Origin: Nematostella vectensis
Lineage: Eukaryota > Cnidaria > Anthozoa > Actiniaria > Edwardsiidae
Assembly: GCF_932526225.1 (NCBI RefSeq)
Contig: NC_064047.1
Location: forward strand, 14,142,121-14,206,120
DNA: 64,000 nt
Direction of reading: 5' to 3'
Position numbers and translations under genes: made by a program. Within the stretch, counting starts at the first letter, position 1. Every line of letters starts with the position of its first letter. Shown here one piece after another: positions 22,701 to 34,900 of the stretch. The notes beneath the pieces were generated by a model. It saw nothing but the letters and a program-made list of their open reading frames with translations. It had not been told where the DNA came from and made no database searches.

Positions 22701-25700
22701 TGTGTATACCGGGTAGACAGATTTGGGTGTGTACCAAGGGTGCAAAACTATGGGGTGTATACAGGGTACACAGATTTGGGTGTGTACCAAGGGTGCAAAG
22801 CTATGGGGTGTATACAGAGTAGACAGATTTGGGTGTGTACCAAGGGTGCAAAGCTATGGGGTGTATACATGATAGACAGATTTGGGTGTGTACCAAGGGT
22901 GCAAAGCTATGGGGTGTATACAGGGTAGACAGATTTGGGTGTGTACCAAGGGTGCAAAGCTATGGGGTGTATACAGGGTAGACAGATTTGGGTGTGTACC
23001 AAGGGTGCAAAGCTATGTGTGTATACCGGGTAGACAGATTTGGGTGTGTACCAAGGGTGCAAAGCTATGGGGTGTATACAGGGTAGACAGATTTTTGTGT
23101 GTACCAAGGGTGCAAAGCTATGGGGTGTATACCGGGTAGACAGATTTGGGTGTGTACCAAGGGTGCAAAACTATGGGGTGTATACAGGGTACACAGATTT
23201 GGGTGTGTACCAAGGGTGCAAAGCTATGGGGTGTATACAGAGTAGACAGATTTGGGTGTGTACCAAGGGTGCAAAGCTATGGGGTTTATACAGGGTAGAC
23301 AGATTTGGGTGTGTACCAAGGGTGTAAAGCTATGGGGTTATACAGGGTAGACAGATTTGGGTGTGTACCAAGGGTGCAAAGCTATGGGGTGCATACAGGG
23401 TAGACAGATTTGGGTGTGTACCTAGGGTGTAAAGCTATGGGGTGTATACGGGTACACAGATTTGGGTGTGTACCAAGGGTGCAAAGCTATGGGGTGTATA
23501 CAGAGTAGACAGATTTGGGTGTGTACCAAGGGTGCAAAGCTATGGGGTGTATACATGATAGACGGATTTGGGTGTGTACCAAGGGTGCAAAACTATGGGG
23601 TGTATACAGGGTAGACAGATTTGGGTGTGTAACAAGGGTGCAAAGCTATGTGTTTATACCGGGTAGACAGATTTCGGTGTGTACCAAGGGTGCAAAGCTA
23701 TGGGGTGTATACTGGGTAGACAGATTTGGGTGTGTACCAAGGGTGCAAAGTTATGGGGTGTATACAGGGTAGACAGATTTGGGTGTGTACCAAGGGTGCA
23801 AAGCTATGGGGTGTATACTGGGTAGACAGATTTGGGTGTGTACCAAGGGTGCAAAGCTATGGGGTGTATACAGGGTAGACAGATTTGGGTGTGTACCAAG
23901 GGTGCAAAGCTATGGGGTGTATACTGGGTAGACAGATTTGGGTGTGTACCAAGGGTGCAAAGCTATGGGGTGGATACAGGGTAGACAGATTTGGGTGTGT
24001 ACCAAGGGTGCAAAGCTATGGGGTGTATACTGGGTAGACAGATTTGGGTGTGTACCAAGGGTGCAAAGCTATGGGGTGTATACAAGGTAGACAAATTTGG
24101 GTGTGTACCAAGGGTGCAAAGCTATGGGGTGTATACAGGGTAGACAGATTTGGGTGTGTACCAAGGGTGCAAAGCTATGGGGTTTATACAGGGTAGACAG
24201 ATTTGGGTGTGTACCAAGGGTGTAAAGCTATGGGGTTATACAGGGTAGACAGATTTGGGTGTGTACCAAGGGTGCAAAGCTATGGGGTGTATACAGGGTA
24301 GACAGATTTGGGTGTGTACCTAGGGTGTAAAGCTATGGGGTGTATACGGGTACACAGATTTGGGTGTGTACCAAGGGTGCAAAGCTATGGTGTGTATACA
24401 GGGTAGACAGATTTGGGTGTGTACCAAGGGTGCAAAGCTATGGGGTGTATACAGAGTAGACAGATTTGGGTGTGTACCAAGGGTGCAAAGCTATGGGGTG
24501 TATACAGAGTACACAGATTTGGGTGTTGGCAAAGGGTGCAAAGTTGTGGATGTCTACAAGGTACATATTGTCGGGTTTATGAAGGGTGTAAAGCTGGGTG
24601 GTGTACACCTATTTCAAATAAGGTTGCACTAGGAGAATCTGTGTATTGTAACCCACAGTGCTTCCTGGGTATCAAGTAAATATGCAAAGAAACATAAATA
24701 AAATGAAAATTGAGGTTTCAAAAGCTGTAGAATTCTTGTTTACTTTATCATGAAAACTCACATGGCGTTCAGATACAATATTCAGTCATCTATGCGTTTC
24801 CCATGAACCACCGCAGGTTACCACACATGGGTTCTCGAGTGCAACGTTATTTGAAATATGTGTATAGAGGGCACACATCGTGGGGTGGGCGTGAAGGGTG
24901 CATAACTGGGTGGGATATACAGGGTACACAGATTAGGGTGTGGGCACATGGTGTATACAAGGGGTACATAGCACATGTGACACAAATGACCCCTGTAGTT
25001 ACCTTCTTAGTAGCTGCCTTTGCTCTCAGCTTCTCTTTAGCTGCCCTGTAAGCAATAACAAGCAGAATCAGCAATATGATAAAAGCATACACAATCGAAT
25101 AAACAACCTATAACCTACATTTCTCAGTTGGATTAGATTTTATCATAGACTTGTCTCAACCAGTATGAATAAGACATCACAGAAATGCTGGGTCTCCAAA
25201 CAAACACAAAGATAGACACTCAGTGTAGAGTAGATAGTTTTGCCCCAAAAGCATTAACTTGAGATACTGAAATAAGATACTATGTAGCTAGACACCGCAT
25301 GGCCCCGTACACAATCACGATACAACACAAGCATGTTCCCAATTATTGCTCCTAAAATAGCCTGATCAAGGTATGTTTCTGCTTATTCCTTTGCATCTTT
25401 GTTTTATGTGTTTAATAAAGTGCTAGAAAAAGCGTGCATGTCATCAGAACGGAGATATCCCTTACAATCGAAATCCAAAAGAAACAGTAGAATTGGCCTA
25501 GCTGTGAACGTGTGCTATTCGAACTATTTCTGGTCTATATTTACAAAGAACACTGTCCAAAAGCATGACCTTAGCCCATAATGCATTGCATTCTTTAAAA
25601 CATGACAAAATGCACACACTTTGGCATTTAAACATTGAGTGAAATATTTGTATCGACAGAGTAGAGCATTATTGAAGCTTAAAAGCTTTTTTTTATTTTT

Positions 25701-26263
25701 TTTCCTGGAAGAAATTCAATTTTAACTTTAAAGACTGTTTTCCTGTTTTCTTATTGAGCTGATTACAGCATTAATTAGAGTTTAACATATTTCTAAAGCT
25801 ATACCTTTAAATTGCTATATAAAAGAAAAAAAATTGTTTGGTACACAAGTTTTGCCTATTGTTTTCCTGAGGTTCTATTGAATTTGTGTTATTAATATCA
25901 GTATCAGCTATACATCTTCCATCTTCCATTTATAAGATGTGATAAGAACACATAGTGAGTTAAGTTCACAGCAAAATATGCCTTAAACATGGGTAAACAT
26001 GGTTAACCTAGTCACCTGATAGCTTGCTCTCTCTGCGCCTTGCGGACCTCAGGCTTCTGGTTTCTCTTGGCGAGGATGTTGTCAAGAGACGCACCCTGTA
26101 CAGACCTCTGGAACTTGATATTACGGCGGGTGCGCTTCTTGGACACTTCCTCCTGGGTGCCTTTCTTGTGCATGCGGCGATACAGAACAGTCCAGGTCAC
26201 CTCACGGGGGTTGCGTCTCATGAGAAGGGCACGCTCACATCTCTTGTTTAAGAAGTTGAACAC
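19663..26263 (-). CDS. RPL24: Ribosomal protein eL24 (RPL24), first exon(s) not found
   Basis: Minus-strand exons: 26016-26263, 25003-25045 and 19663-19754. The first encodes [44 protein letters not shown] and [18 protein letters not shown], the core of the large-subunit protein eL24. The 43-base exon gives [14 protein letters not shown] and the last ends with the family's closing PRVGGKR and a stop. The N-terminus (the CSFSGYKIYPGHG part) is not visible within 2.5 kb upstream; 26391-26427 (FYIRLDMK) resembles part of it but lacks a donor. The last two exons do not match in phase (phase 0 into two bases), so a small exon may be missed or the copy may be defective. The last intron is 5.2 kb and is mostly a 53-bp array. 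Confidence 0.85.
20262..22302. repeat. 53-bp minisatellite, first part (about 38 units)
   Basis: The unit contains TTTGGGTGTGTACCAAGGGT GCAAAGCTATGGGGTGTATA CTGGGTAGACAGA. A block of 17 units (901 bases) is duplicated in tandem, since variants at 20509, 20615 and 21145 recur exactly 901 bases later. A degenerate version of the unit lies just inside the intron next to the eL24 donor (24850-24960), suggesting it arose from the 5' part of this intron. Confidence 0.96.
22303..22558 (+). mobile_element. Probable 3' end of a retroelement inside the satellite
   Basis: A 256-base unique segment interrupts the 53-bp array. It encodes a short open end with [19 protein letters not shown] and [13 protein letters not shown], a stop, about 100 bases, and a terminal (ATT)n tract ending at 22558. 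That layout (C-terminal coding scrap, short 3' UTR, ATT tail) is typical of a 5'-truncated non-LTR element. The flanks ACAGA on both sides could be a target-site duplication or simply satellite sequence. Confidence 0.55.
22559..24540. repeat. 53-bp minisatellite, second part (about 37 units)
   Basis: The same 53-bp unit continues after the interruption with more heterogeneous variants (TATACAGGG and TATACAGAG types). It fades out at about 24540 into diverged copies. Confidence 0.96.
24541..25002 (-). other. 5' part of the last eL24 intron
   Basis: Diverged 53-bp-like sequence and unique DNA next to the donor AAG|GTAACT (minus strand). No snoRNA with convincing boxes and terminal stem was found. 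Confidence 0.45.
25003..25045 (-). CDS. RPL24: eL24 middle mini-exon
   Basis: A 43-base exon: one base completing Arg, then [14 protein letters not shown], ending at AAG|GTAACT. It fits the preceding exon in phase. Confidence 0.75.
26016..26263 (-). CDS. RPL24: eL24 core exon
   Basis: A 248-base exon between ATCTTCAAG and ATCAG|GTGACT on the minus strand. It carries most of the conserved eL24 sequence, including [13 protein letters not shown] and [13 protein letters not shown]. Confidence 0.92.
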
Positions 26264-27265
26264 CTTGAAGATATTAAGGTTCATGTTAGAGAAGGCCAAT
26301 CACGCTGCCACTTAATGCAATGGCTCAAAAGCTTCCCCTTTATTTGAGTTTGATTTGTGCTATCTACAGATAAAACTTCAAAATATATTCAGAAACGCTG
26401 CGCTTTCATGTCCAAGCGGATGTAGAACTGCAAAAAAAAGGGAAATGGCGGTGATTAAACAGAGGGACCGTCTTTGATATAAAAATCCGATGGTATTTTC
26501 AATAAAGACTCAAAAGGTTCACTTATTAATAATGAGCACCTGGCAACCATATCCCTTAATGCTCGTCTTTTTAGCGCCTTGGCAACCATAGACAGATGCT
26601 TGTCTTAGCGCCCTGGCAACCATATAGTATTAGAAAATAGAATAATTCAGGCTCAAGGGGCTTGTGTAGGGCCTGTTCAAGCATCACGCGACCGCTCTGA
26701 CCTCTGGGGGATCTGTGTCTCGTAATGCGCCTGAGTCCAATTTCAACTGAGCTAAATAATCGAGTCTAGGAAGACTAGAAAATATTGAGCCTTATCTGAG
26801 GTGCAGAATTCTTCGCGATCAAAGTCACCGCTGTTTGCTTCTGTTTTGTTTGGTTCCGCATGTGACTGCTGAGCTCGCCTTGCGTGACAGGGGGCGTTCT
26901 GAGTGACTGCGTGGGGGACTAGGGTCTAGATTCCTTTGCGTCTTTCCCGAAGGGTTGATCAGACGCTTCCATTGTAAGTTGAGATTCGTCTGAGAAGATT
27001 TCGACAAGAAACAGGTATTTATATCGCGTTTTCCACCCTATATTAGCTATTAGCTTTTCCTTTATTTGTAAGGCGTCTAAAAGTGGATCTATTCACTTGT
27101 CTTCGGCGTGTTAAAGCTGAAGAGGTGACGTGAAATGAGTTTCACTTCCGCTTTCGATTCGATTTACGAAACATTCGAGGAATTCGAAATGATTATGTTT
27201 AACCTACTTTTTTCCCAAAGACTTGTATTTCGCATGTCTAATTGGCAATCTATACTTGATTTATT
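26264..27265. other. Region upstream of the eL24 core exon
   Basis: It should hold the eL24 first exon(s) and promoter but I find neither. The nearest candidate is 26391-26427 on the minus strand, after a good acceptor, with YIRLDMK where the family has a similar stretch. Confidence 0.35.
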
Positions 27266-27458
27266 AAGGCTGATCTAAACAGCACGATTTAGTCGTATGC
27301 GACTGCCCGCAACACATCTACAACTCGAGTCGTAAAGTGTAAATCAACCTACGACTCGGCTACGATGCTCAACTGAAAAAGTCGTAGTGTTTATTCAGGG
27401 CTAAGACATGTCGTAGACAGGTCGCATACGACTGAATCGTGCTGTCGAAGTCAGCCTT
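27266..27458. mobile_element. MITE-like element with long inverted repeats
   Basis: The ends read AAGGCTGATCTAAACAGCAC and, on the other strand, AAGGCTGACTTCGACAGCAC, continuing into a shared GATT-AGTCGTATGCGAC. This gives inverted termini of about 38 bases around 115 bases of core. A second fragment with the same left end begins near 27504. No clear target-site duplication is seen. Confidence 0.8.
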
Positions 27459-28809
27459 TACTGACTAGCCAAGCTCGGTGCCGCCTCACTAAGCAGCTTA
27501 ATTAAGGCCGATTTAGACAGCACGGTTTAGGTTTCTTTCAAATAAACCATTGTATTTGCCATTCTTTTGCCGAACCGAAGCATTAAATACTTGGAGACAG
27601 CGATTAAGCTTTTCTTTATTTCTTTTCTTGGATAAATATACTCTGATTGGCTTCCATTCTGCATAATTTAAACTTATTGTAAACTAGACGCTCATTTGAG
27701 CGTAAAGTCGGGCTAGTTGGCTAGTAGGAATACATCATGCACGAAATGGCAAATTCGACTGTCATTTGCCCTGATTGATTGGCGTGTGCATTTGTGTCTT
27801 CCAGTTCTACCTTTTCTTGGAACTTTTTCTTCTGACTTGCTTTATAGTTTATTGGAGCAGGGACGTCCCTTAAGTCGCCGCTAACTTCGTCAAATCGCGA
27901 TTTAGCCGCCCTTTTCCCGAGAATTTCTCTACTCATCGTCTATCACTAATAGACCATTAGTAGCTCAGCCAATCGGAATGCATGATTTGTGATAGACCTC
28001 TAGTTAGTGTATTCTAAAAGTGTTGGGTCCATAGCCAATAAACTGACAAATACACAAAATCCGTGAGGCCTTATTTTCGCGCACAGTTTGTGACACTCGG
28101 CGAGAGAAAGACATGTTAATTACCAAACATTCCACTGGTTGAAGGACAGCTTTTCTCCTCCCATTTAGGGTGATTCAACTCATTAGGGAAGGTCCCTAAT
28201 GTGTGTTACACCCTCCTCCTCCCCCATCCCCCATCCCCCCCCCGGTGCTGAAAATTGTCAACAAGATCGTTCACTGCGCTCACTCGTAAAATATTGTTTC
28301 CACCACTCGGAAATAAACTTAATATCTTCACTTCACCTAGTCATAAGGTAGAATATATGTCCAACAGTTGCAGAATTGGTATAGTATACCTTATTCTTCT
28401 TTATCTTCGCGTCACTTTAATCTTGCGGTTTTAATAATTTCGTGAAAAAAAAGTGACGCGAAAGTTAAGTTTCATGAAAATTGGGATGCGATAAAATTTA
28501 ATAAGCTCACGCATGTTTCTGTTACAGTTTGTTACAGTTCTGAACATGAAAGCACATTTTAATTCCAATTTTTTTGTTTGATTTTCTTGCACCAAAATCG
28601 CGAAAATAATACAATAAAATAAACATTTAATACCTACCCCAAAACTGCTTTGGACTGCAACTTCTCCAGCGCTGATAATTCATAGTTTTTTATGTATATC
28701 ATCACAGAAATAAGAGAATTCTCAGGGATATTGATAGTGTTTTTAAGGCTGATATGAGTAGCAATGGAATAACCATTTTCTTATGCTTTTCTAGTTTTTT
28801 CTTGAAGAA
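27459..28809. other. Intergenic DNA upstream of the TRIM-TLDc gene
   Basis: The region contains a partial MITE end, a short inverted repeat (CGCGTCACTTT / AAAGTGACGCG) at about 28410-28465, and a minus-strand frame at 27721-27936 (MSREILGKRAAKSRF, DVPAPINY). The last has coding-like composition and a possible donor AAAAG|GTAGAA but no partner exon I can identify. Confidence 0.4.
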
Positions 28810-28995
28810 ATGGCAACATCTGCCAGCAGGCGCCTCGAGGATGAGGTGACGTGCTCTATATGTATAGAGCACTTCAACGATCCTAGAGTGCTCCCTTGCT
28901 TCCACTCATTTTGTCGGCACTGCCTGGAAGAGCTGGCAGTGCACTCTGAAGGGAGAGGAAAACTTGTGTGCCCCCTCTGTAAGGCGGAATTCAAG
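28810..28995 (+). CDS. RING exon
   Basis: It encodes MATSASRRLEDEVTCSICIE through CPLCKAEFK and ends at AAG|GTAATC in phase 0. All eight zinc ligands of a C3HC4 RING are present. Confidence 0.9.
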
Positions 28996-31900
28996 GTAAT
29001 CTGTCATAAAATACATCCATTAGTTAAATGACCTTGGCACAACTTGTGTAACAAACGTTTTGCTGCAACAAACAAATTGATTTAAACAACATAGTGCTTT
29101 TCAATTGAGAACTAAGGGAAAGTTCATTTATTATCCCGAGGGAGGGGTGGGGCGTGAGGATACTGTGGGGGGGCCTTGAGAAATTTCTGAGGTCTAAAGG
29201 TGGAGGTGTCGAATATGTGTGGATTTTAAGGGGGGTCACTGATTTCTTTGAGTGTTGTCCCTTCTAAATAATTTGACCAAGTGTCAAATCAGACTTCTTG
29301 CTTCAAAGAGTCTCAGTTTGCGGCCAGTTATTTGGCATGCACAATCCAGGAGTCAAGGATATGTATTAAACTACGTTTCATCGATGCTATGTAAACCTGT
29401 ATACACCTTTTTTATTCATGGTTTCCGCTATATGCTTATGTTCCATATTTGAAATCATTACCAAAACGCTCTAATGCTACAAGCTGTCTTCCTCTCTCTC
29501 TCTTTCTTTTTTTTTTTTTTTTCTCCTGCTGCGCTTTTCTCGCGTGGAGAAGAACAAAAAGCCTTTTTGCTTCTTCTGTGTCAATTATAGCAACAACCCT
29601 TATCAGGTTGACAACCTGTATTTAGTCGCACATTTGAGAAATTGAGTGCCTTCACTTTTTCCGAATTAATGTTTTCAGCGAATTCCTTGCTCGCGTTCCT
29701 TCAACATTGGCGTTGCTGTTCCCTTCTTTGCTCCTTCTTTCTTCGGGTTTTCTCGAGGGGTGGGGCATAAGGGGGGCATGGAAAATTTTGTTCCACCTGA
29801 AGGGGGGGGGGGGGCAACTAATTTTTTTCCTTACTTTTATCGAAATCCTCACGAACCCCCACCCCCCTCTCGGGATAATAAATGAACTTTCCCTAAATAT
29901 GTACGAATCACTGTGAACTTGAATTCTTTCCACAAGAAATTTATATCCATTCTTTTAATAGTTTATGAGTATTAAACAGTTAAATGATAAGAATTAATTA
30001 TTATATTAATACAATCCAGCGTAGCATAGACCACAATAAGGCTGATCTAAAATGGTCCTCCCTTTTGATTTTTAAATGGTTATATGCGAATTTTATTAAA
30101 CCTGTTTTTTTTTCCTCTTAGATTTCCCCGGCTGATGTTTCGAGTTTGAAGGTGAACTTTATGATCAATAGTATTATCTCTGTTCTTCCTTTGTTCACAT
30201 CTGAAGACTCCAAGAAGAAAACTGTTTGTCAAATGTGTGATAGTGGCGAGCCTGCCCAAGGGAGATGTAACGAGTGCGATCACTTTGTCTGTGAGCAGTG
30301 TATCTCGGCTCATAAGAGACTTCGACCGTTGCAACACCATACTATCCTCAGTCTTGATGAGATCAAAAGCGGAAAGTTACTTGCAATGAGCAAAACTTCC
30401 TACTGCACCAAACACAAGGGTGAAAAGCTGAAACTGTTTTGCGAATCTTGTAAGGAAGTGATTTGCCGAGATTGCACCGTTGTTGATCATAAAAATCATG
30501 ACTACCTTTTCACAAGTGATGTTATCGCTCGAGAGAAAGAAGAAATATTGGAAAGAGCAAAAAAAGTTACATCAAAACTCACCGACATTGAACAGGCGAT
30601 GGCATTTGTTGAAAAGGCTCAACAACATCTGGACGAAAATAAACGAGCGGCCAGAAGGGATCTGGATCAGTTTATTGATAAGCAGATAGGGGCTCTTGAG
30701 AAGATGCGATCTTATCTTAGAGGGGAGGTCGAGTCAGCTTGTCAGAAGCAAGAGAAGCAGCTGACTGCCCAGAGAGAGAATCTATCCATGAGACTTGCAA
30801 GTGCTCGTAGCAGTTTGGAGTTTGCTGAGAGAATGTGCAGGGAAGCAAATGATGTGGATGTCTTGTCCATCAGGAATGAAGTGCTATCCCAGCTATCGAG
30901 TCTAGCAGAGAAACCCGTGGATCAGCCTTGTATGAAGGGTGGAGTTCGTCTTGTAGTGGATCAGGATTATTGGAGTTCCATGTCAAAGAAGATCTCAGTT
31001 GATGTATCAAGCCAAGTCTCAGTTGGTGAATCTGAGCATACAGGTAAATTCTCCAATACAGTTGTGTCCTGATTATGAATAACTGTAATCCTCTCTAACA
31101 GTAACAGCTGCTGTTGCGTTGTTCGCAATTTTCGCGAGCACGTGCATATGTTCGAAAGCGGTACTGTTCATACAATGGATGGAGGGGATGGTGTTTATTA
31201 AAGCGTGAACGAGGAGTATTGTGATTCTTTGTCAAAGACAATCTCAGTTTATAAAGGCCAAGGTAAATTCTCTTTTAGCTGTGTCATGTTTCATTGTATT
31301 AAAATAGCCTGTACATACACGGGAAATTAACCGAAAATTGGACTTTATATATACTAGATATATTTCTAAACCCTGGAATTGCCATATTTGTCTGTAAATA
31401 GTATGTAGATTGTTTAGAGTCTTCTCACAATGACAGAAAGTCTTTGAATGTCTGTAAATATACTGGAAATAATCCGTATTCGGAGAGGGGATGCCAAGAG
31501 CATGCGCTAAAACGGGAGCCAGAAAACCCTGAAAATAGTCTGGAAATCTATGCAATGGGAAGCTTTAGTTCCATCCCAAAGGTTTGCAGACTATTTACAG
31601 GCTATTTCCAGGTTTCTCTGGGTCCCCTTTTTGCGCATTTACAAACTTTTTGTAAGTGCGTAGTTGTAGCTGCATCGCTCAGATTTACGGGTGATTTCCA
31701 GTTTCTGCCTATTGCTGGGTCTTTGGGCGTTGGAACTGCAGGCGGTGCTGGTATCCACTGCGGTCGAGCACATGTTGGTATCCCGGCACCGCTCTGTTCA
31801 GCATTCTGCAGATGAAGAGATCTCGCTGAGACCTTTATTTACCAGCATTGAAATGTTCTTGATGAGGTTGTTAGGGTGATTGCTTTCTCTGTGGACGATT

Positions 31901-34900
31901 GGTTCCCGAGATCCAACGTGACGTCGAGAACATTGACAACTTTCTTGTTTGCCTCTATCGTTATTTTTAGGGAATTGCCTCCTGTTTAAGTATTTTTCTA
32001 TTGATGTTTACCCCAAATTTTTACTTTTTATTACACTTATCTCCTTATCTAGACATACTCGTGATTATCCCGAGGCAAGTATTTCATAAGATTAGTTTTC
32101 CAATTCGTTATCGCTCAATACGAGGAGAAGGATACAATATGGACATACCATGAAGTACAAGCCTTTATCTATAATATCTCTGGATGGTGTAATTCCGTTG
32201 CAGTTTTTGAGAAGTCCGCCATCCTCAGCGGCAAAGGTCCAGAGTACCTCCGAGATCTCTTGGGATTCCTGCAGCCCGTGCAGCAGAGTCCGAAAAGTCG
32301 CTGGGTCAGATGTTTCTCTGCAAAAAGAGATGGATGGGCTGCCAGGACCTTCCATGAAAAATGCAACGGCAAAGCGCCGAACATCGTACTCGTGAGCGTT
32401 GGGGGCCGATACGTGTTTGGTGGCTACTCTGACGTAGCGTGGACAAGTGAGTATACTAACGAATACGAGAAGGGCCGTAGCAGGGTGAGGGTCGGGACTT
32501 CCTATCATTATTGTACAAAGAAAACATTTGCCCTATTTTTGTCCATTACCTCAACTGTGTCGTTACTTTTTGTAAATCTTAGGAAGAGATGGAGGATGAC
32601 ATCTCATGAGTGACCGTCCCTGGGAAAACGTACACTTAGGTTTTCCGTGTAAGCGCCAAAAACAAACGGATATTAAACGGATTTTTTTCCCGTGTCTACG
32701 GATATTCTTTACGTGGACACGGGTTGCACAATCTTAGCCCACGACTTTCAGTATTTTTTTAAACTGTAGAGAAGACTTAAGTTCACGGCTTTCAAAGTCG
32801 TATGGAGGATTGCAGACAATCGAGTGTACGTCGTGGACATCGGATGATAGGCCGCAAAGATTTTGAATGAAGGTCAATAAGGATTTTTATTCATCATTTA
32901 ACTCTTAAACTGCTTAAAATTCTAAGTCTTTTATCATTAAACTCCGAAACTGTTTAATGATTACGTTCTCGGGATCCTCCGCGTTATGTTTGACCATGCA
33001 TTACTCCCTTAAATCGCGGGAAGTGAGTAAACATCAATTTAAAACTACAGCCAAATCTTTGTCGCTGTTTATCTCCGTTCCTCCTCTTCCTTCCATAGAT
33101 AAACACGTCGATTGCCGTAGAGTAGTGAGCATACTTGATAAGAAAGCTTAGTTTATCGATATCGAAGTATTTAACTCCAAACATCTCGAGTATCAAATCA
33201 AACAAGAAAAACTATGATCAACAACGAAGACGAAACAAGCGACAAAATGTTCGAAAAGTGCGCGAAAGTGCTAAAAAATACCGACTTCGGAGTTTCTTGT
33301 TTGTCTAAAAACAAGCTGAAATCGCCACTAGTTGATGACACAACTTTCGCCCTTATTTACGCAATCTTACATATACACATATAGCACACATAAAATAAAT
33401 CCTCGAATTTTGAGGAATAAGTATTTCTGATTTATTTCTGTACGATTTCACTAGAGCGGCCATAATCAGTAAACCTTTGATACCGACTTCGGAGCTTCTA
33501 GTTTGTCTAATAAAAAAACTTATTTACGCATTATCGTACATATTCGCAAATAACACACATCAAATAAATCCTCGAATTATGAGGAATATGAGGAATTATG
33601 AATTCTGTAAGATTCCACAAAAACGGTCATGATCAGCGAATGTCTGATACCAACGGAGTTTCTTTTTTTCTCTAACAAGAAGCCGAAACCGCGACTAGTT
33701 CATAACAAAACTCTCGTCCTGTATTTACGTGTTATCGCTACATAACACACACCAAATTAACCCACATATTATAAGGAATAAGTATTTCTCATTTATTTCT
33801 GTGCCATTTCACTAGAGCGGCCACGATCAGTGAATGTTTGATACCGATTTCGGTGTTTATTGTTTACCTAACATCAAGCCGTAACCACCACAACGACTCA
33901 AAGTTGTGAAAACGACTTTTACTTAAATCGGAAGATTCAATCAAATAGTTCAACATTCACGACTCGCGATCCGTGTGCTTGATTCGTAGACACGGAATCT
34001 TGACAGCCGTGTCAACGGCCTTTCAAATTCTTTTTAACGTCCTTTTTTACCGCGTGCCCACGGCTTTTCCTTCCGTGGCCACAGGAAAAAAATCGGTGTC
34101 AACGGAAAAAAGTAACGTGGTCACGGAAAAAATCCGTTTAAACGGCGTGTGCCCGTGCACGTGCCCACGAGTTTGAAAACCTTAGTGTACGTTTTCCCGT
34201 GGACGGTCACGATGTCCTTTTTTTATATGAACTCGACAAAGCCCGTTTGCAATACATCATCTTATGAACCGAATACAAGTAGGACGGTGGTAGGGTTCCT
34301 TCTCTGGCAGACAATACTTGTTACTTTTTCCTCCCCCTTCCATCAAATATGTAATTACGCATATCTTCTGATAAAAGGATCGGATGGACAAATAAAAAAT
34401 AGTTTGTTAGCCCCTTTCATTGCAACACGTAAGGTGAACCCGTTAAATTTTGCTGTTTGGTGCAGGGAGATGTTTTCAAACTAACTAGAATTGTCTTCGG
34501 ACAATACTAGCTGTAAAGGTTATTAAAATCGAGCAATTTACTAACTAGATTTGTCCTTGGACAATACTAGAAGTAAAGGTTATTAAAATCGAGCAATTTA
34601 GAAGAATTTCTGATATCTTGGCAAATTTATTTTTCTAGTAATTCTGTTATTTGCCTACTGTTGAATTGCCTCAGATATTAATTCATAGAAAAGCAGGGAG
34701 TTTTGTATCATTACTGTTAATCATCTCAATAGTTTTATGATTCTTTTTGCTTTTTTACCTATGAAGAATTTCGCAGATAATTCTTTTCACCCTTGTTGTG
34801 ACTGTAATTACATTCCCGACAGGCTCCATTGAAGCTCCATTTAAGGGTTGTGAGTAAGAGATTAATGTCCCTAGGTATATCACGCGACAAAATAGTTTTG

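Noticed and set aside
26391..26427. First exon of eL24 (FYIRLDMK)
   Set aside because: The acceptor is good and the residues resemble the family, but there is no donor at the required place and the frame soon stops. Kept only as a possibility.
31290..31620. Another transposon in the TRIM intron
   Set aside because: Only short, imperfect inverted matches (around CCTGGAA and GCCTGTA); ends could not be defined.
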